Shown here piece by piece: positions 6,571 to 9,382 of a stretch of 9,382 bases of DNA. Within the stretch, counting starts at the first letter, position 1; the number at the start of each line of letters is the position of its first letter. Location: contig CAMTOM010000033.1 in assembly GCA_947074125.1 (NCBI GenBank), forward strand, positions 1 through 9,382. The letters are read 5' to 3'. The DNA comes from an uncultured Desulfovibrionaceae bacterium (lineage in GTDB: Bacteria > Desulfobacterota > Desulfovibrionia > Desulfovibrionales > Desulfovibrionaceae). Both the position numbers and the translations under genes were made by a program. The notes below the pieces were generated by a model. That model had not been told where the DNA came from. It did not search any database and saw only the letters and a list, made by a program, of their open reading frames with translations.

Positions 6571-9162
6571 CTATGAAACTTCGGCTGCCTGCAAGGCCGC
6601 ACTATGCGCCTCTTCTTCACGCCCCAAGAGCATCAGTGCGCGGGAGAGCAGATGCCATCCTTCCATTGAAGACTGGATGCACACACTTTTTCGGGCAAGC
6701 ATTTCAGCCATTTCAGGATCTTCCCCGCCTTCAAGATACAGTTCAGCCAGCATACGCATGGAAAGCGCATCATAGGGATTACGAAGCAAAGCATCATGCA
6801 ACAGTTCACGCGCTTCACCACCACGGCGCTGCCGGACGGCAACTCTAGCCAAGTGACGTCTGACACTACCAGAGGGTGCTTCAGGCAAAGCATCTTCCAG
6901 GCGCACAGCCTCAGTATAATAACGAAGGGCATCCTTACGCCGCCCCGCTTGCTCTGCCATCTGCCCAAGGCGGATATGCGCAAATAAATGTTCTGGATTT
7001 ACACGTACACAATGCCGAAAATAATAAGCCGCAGCACGCTTTTCTCCCAGGCTCTGACAAACCGTTCCCAGATTATAATAAATGGAGGCATCTTTTTTAT
7101 TGCGCTTGAGTGCTGCCGTAAAGTATCGCCGTGCCTCAGCATAACGTCCCAAAGCCGCCATACATACTCCCAGAGAATTCCAGGCCATCGTATTGCCATC
7201 ATCAGCAAGGAGCGCCTGCTTGTATTCATCAACAGCACCAAACACATCTCCCATACTGTAACGCTTATCGGCGCTGATATTCAGAGCAAGCGAATCGCAT
7301 TCGCCAACACGAGGTTCCGGCAGCAATAACGCACAGCCCAAAGCTTTCAGCGCACATTGCACCATATCCCCTTTATGGAAATGAAGGAATGGATACGTGG
7401 CAATACCCACAGAAACAGGGATATCATCCTGACGCAAGATATCACATAATGAAGCATATGCAGTGCGCAAAGAGATTCCAGACATCGCGGGGTGGAAAAA
7501 GAGCAGGGCTGAGCTGCTATAGCGCCCAACAAGCGCATGAGCATCTTCGGAAGAAAGAGCAGTCTGTCGCCAGAGCATCGCTATTTTTTCAAAAACACCA
7601 TCATCTACAGTTTCTGCCTCTACATGCAACAAGGCCAGCGAAAAAGAAGAGTAAAGCTCCCGTTCGCGGACAAAAGCAGTTAAAAAATCATTGTGACACA
7701 ATACCCCTTCCTGCAAGGCACCTACAGGCAGTGTCTCGGCACCACATGAAATTTCTGATTCTTCAAGAAGCGTCAGGCGATCCCCCATATGCAAAGGATG
7801 TGCTGGATCATGTATATAGACGAGTTCCGCCAGAGATGACGTTTCCCGTATCTCCCGCAAAACAATTTCTCCCTTGCAAACAGAAGGCGCCCCTTCTTCT
7901 TTGACACCCCATACTGAAAAATGCAGCCCCTCACGTGCTCCGACGTGTCGTCCAAGGTTAACCCGTACCTGCCCTACCGCATATGTTTTTTGGATGACCC
8001 CACCATCACGAAGAAGATGCGCAAAGGGAAGAATTGCCCTCTGCTCTTCCTCAGCAAGAACGCGAGCGCCACCAGCCACAACCTGAGCCGCCAATGAGGC
8101 ACGCTCCAAAAGAATTCGGCTTTGCTCATACATGGACAAAGGCATCTCTGCATCACGCATATCACGAGGATAAAGAGCATATCCGGCAAATAGCTCCGGT
8201 TCTATACGCTGGTGGGTGACAGCATGGGAAAAAGAAAGATCTTTCATGCGTTCTAAAAGCTTTTCTGCAATCTGCTGACAACGCTGCCGCCCTGATGCAG
8301 GCAGAAGAACAGCAAACTCCTGATAGCCTGTACGCGCTACCAGTGCTTCTTCTGTTGCGAGCTCCACGGCCAGTTCCTGCGCACATTCCTGCATAACCGT
8401 ATCCGCAAGTATCCATGAGCTGTTTCTGACAATTTTTTCAAGGTTGTCACAACGCACAACAACAATCCCCATACACATACGGTGTAGGGGCAATGTTGCA
8501 TGAGCCACTGTGTCAGGCGCTCCTTCCAAACGTGCCCGAACCATATCAGCTTCCTGGGCAACACGTTCCAGCAAAACCCACTTTTGCGCCAGCCCCGTCA
8601 CCCGATCCAGACGGCTTTGCTTGTACAGCTCCAGCTTGTCCAGCGACAGGGCAGCGACACCTTCCAGCACAGGCAAGACAGAGCGTGCCGTTTTTGCCAT
8701 CACACCACTCATGGCAAAGACACCTAACAACTGCCCTTTCCGCCATAGCGGCAGAAGGATCTTTCGTTCACGTGACAGCCATTCTGGCTGCTGTGGCGCG
8801 TGCCCTTGTGGAAAATAAAGCGCATGTGATGTATAAGGCACAAAATGCGCAAGCGATGCACACAATAATGATTCCAATTCCATCAAGTCACTACGGCACA
8901 ATGAAAGACGTGAAGAGACAGATACAGGCTCCTCCGTAAGCATGCCATGATATTCTTTCAAAAAAGCGATTGAAGGGGATTCTTCTCCAAACTCATCGCC
9001 TTCTTTACGCGAAAGAAGTTCGCTCAAAGAATACTCTTTGGGATGCGAGGCAGTGTCCGCCGATTCACATACCGTAACGGCTATGCTGCTTTGCTCTGAA
9101 GCAGAGGCACACCCTTGCGGTACTTTTTTCGATGAATATTTGGTTTTCATATCCTTAAGCAT
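6571..9162 (-). CDS. GAF / tandem degenerate GGDEF / TPR signalling-type protein
   Basis: This 863-residue cytoplasmic protein has no signal peptide or membrane segment. Residues 1-70 are variable. About 85-185 look like a GAF-type sensor (LLPLWRKGQLLGVFAMSG at 136-153). About 186-375 are a GGDEF fold: DRVTGL at 186-191, GYQEF at 279-283 for GGDEF, and GYALYPRD at 327-334. The first metal-binding Asp is Arg237 and the signature Gly-Asp is Tyr-Gln, and no RxxD inhibitory site is visible, so diguanylate cyclase activity is unlikely. About 390-468 are a beta-rich module (VNLGRHVGAREGLHFSVWG, then GD at 460-461). About 490-632 form a second, more degraded GGDEF fold (GRYSSSALLFF at 546-556; SVGIATYP at 584-591). 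About seven TPR repeats fill 631-862. The start is uncertain: no Shine-Dalgarno precedes the ATG at 9162, and the ATG at 9150 has AAGGA only 1 base away. The gene is monocistronic as far as seen and converges on the CheZ-like gene. A scaffold or c-di-GMP or nucleotide sensor is plausible, but the function is unknown. Confidence 0.88.
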   Translation of the reverse strand: MLKDMKTKYSSKKVPQGCASASEQSSIAVTVCESADTASHPKEYSLSELLSRKEGDEFGEESPSIAFLKEYHGMLTEEPVSVSSRLSLCRSDLMELESLLCASLAHFVPYTSHALYFPQGHAPQQPEWLSRERKILLPLWRKGQLLGVFAMSGVMAKTARSVLPVLEGVAALSLDKLELYKQSRLDRVTGLAQKWVLLERVAQEADMVRARLEGAPDTVAHATLPLHRMCMGIVVVRCDNLEKIVRNSSWILADTVMQECAQELAVELATEEALVARTGYQEFAVLLPASGRQRCQQIAEKLLERMKDLSFSHAVTHQRIEPELFAGYALYPRDMRDAEMPLSMYEQSRILLERASLAAQVVAGGARVLAEEEQRAILPFAHLLRDGGVIQKTYAVGQVRVNLGRHVGAREGLHFSVWGVKEEGAPSVCKGEIVLREIRETSSLAELVYIHDPAHPLHMGDRLTLLEESEISCGAETLPVGALQEGVLCHNDFLTAFVRERELYSSFSLALLHVEAETVDDGVFEKIAMLWRQTALSSEDAHALVGRYSSSALLFFHPAMSGISLRTAYASLCDILRQDDIPVSVGIATYPFLHFHKGDMVQCALKALGCALLLPEPRVGECDSLALNISADKRYSMGDVFGAVDEYKQALLADDGNTMAWNSLGVCMAALGRYAEARRYFTAALKRNKKDASIYYNLGTVCQSLGEKRAAAYYFRHCVRVNPEHLFAHIRLGQMAEQAGRRKDALRYYTEAVRLEDALPEAPSGSVRRHLARVAVRQRRGGEARELLHDALLRNPYDALSMRMLAELYLEGGEDPEMAEMLARKSVCIQSSMEGWHLLSRALMLLGREEEAHSAALQAAEVS

Positions 9163-9382
9163 AGCTTTTTTTTCTGCAAAAGTCTAGATTTTTTCATGAG
9201 TAATAACATGCTCGCAAAAAAATGACATACAGGACTCTCGCATCATCGAAAAAAAGCGATGCGCCTGGTTCTTGTCTCTACCGGCCACTAACTATATGCA
9301 AACACTCACAATACATGCTATGGAGTCCGGATCGCCGCTGGTACTTTCCCACTGAGCCCACTGGTAACCACTTCCTCCCTGC
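9163..9382. other. Right-edge region with no assignable gene
   Basis: This region lies upstream of the minus-strand TPR gene. It is AT-rich near that gene and richer in GC toward the window end. I found no clear promoter for the minus gene. Several frames are open to the edge: a + frame from an ATG at 9222, and three minus frames entering from the edge, one ending at TAG 9318-9320. None has a recognisable product or a good ribosome site. The GC-rich last 70 bases could be a gene end, a gene start or a structured RNA cut by the window. Confidence 0.4.
9245..9260. repeat. ATCG-N8-CGAT palindrome with oligo-A centre
   Basis: ATCG and CGAT arms flank eight bases that are seven A and one G. The arms extend by one base each side as CATCG/CGATG when the pairing is shifted. 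The layout is the same as at 6525-6540 (ATCG, eight bases rich in A, CGAT). No T-run follows on either strand, so it is not a standard terminator. It could be a protein-binding site or chance. Confidence 0.3.

Noticed and set aside
8493..8939. Open + frame of 148 codons opposite the GAF/GGDEF gene
   Set aside because: It is antisense to a coherent domain-bearing protein. Its translation is rich in Pro, His and Ala without domain pattern, so it is a shadow.
9239..9263. Stem CGCATC/GATGCG as a terminator
   Set aside because: No T-run follows the stem on either strand, and the oligo-A/T tract is in the loop rather than after it.
9315..9382. Possible SRP RNA, RNase P, tmRNA or cobalamin riboswitch piece in the GC-rich right edge
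   Set aside because: Fragments such as GTCCGG and CCACTGG recall these RNAs, but the conserved blocks do not occur in the right order or strand, and the region is cut by the window.

Overview
The window looks like a stretch of chromosome from a sulfate-reducing bacterium of the Desulfovibrionaceae or a close relative (Desulfobacterota). No single gene proves this. It rests on the combination of a [NiFe]-hydrogenase maturation chaperone (hypC) beside ileS-lspA, a NIL-domain 2x[4Fe-4S] ferredoxin, a CheZ-like protein and a GAF/GGDEF/TPR protein. Base composition is moderate by eye. From memory, unchecked, Desulfovibrio genomes carry a similar order around ileS-lspA. I see no mobile element, CRISPR array, rRNA or tRNA.

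Layout. Bases 1-200 hold no gene I can name, only a weak promoter candidate. hypC (201-455, +) is followed by a 144-base gap with a possible promoter. Then comes a tightly packed + strand run: ileS (600-3407), lspA (3408-3902, abutting), a small two-helix PLDc_N membrane protein (3899-4126, 4-base overlap) and a YbgF/CpoB-like lipoprotein (4123-4968, 4-base overlap). A perfect 19-bp hairpin (4988-5032) separates this run from the NIL-ferredoxin gene (5058-5504) and a CheZ-like gene (5553-6437). A strong, probably bidirectional terminator (6478-6508) lies between the CheZ-like gene and a convergent 863-codon minus-strand gene (6571-9162) for a GAF / degenerate GGDEF / beta-domain / degenerate GGDEF / TPR protein. 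The last 220 bases have no gene I can assign.

How the genes relate. ileS and lspA are a common bacterial pair. LspA is the peptidase that should mature the lipoprotein encoded two genes downstream, so that operon links a lipoprotein processor with a substrate. The NIL-ferredoxin belongs to a family tied to homocysteine (sulfide assimilation) biosynthesis in anaerobes. The CheZ-like and GGDEF-like proteins both keep a signalling fold but have lost key catalytic residues.

Most of the window is ordinary housekeeping sequence, and I do not see a clear new multi-gene system. The items most worth checking are the 19-bp hairpin that buries a perfect Shine-Dalgarno sequence, the CheZ-like protein with Arg at the catalytic Gln position, the tandem degenerate GGDEF protein, and the NIL-ferredoxin without a partner gene nearby.
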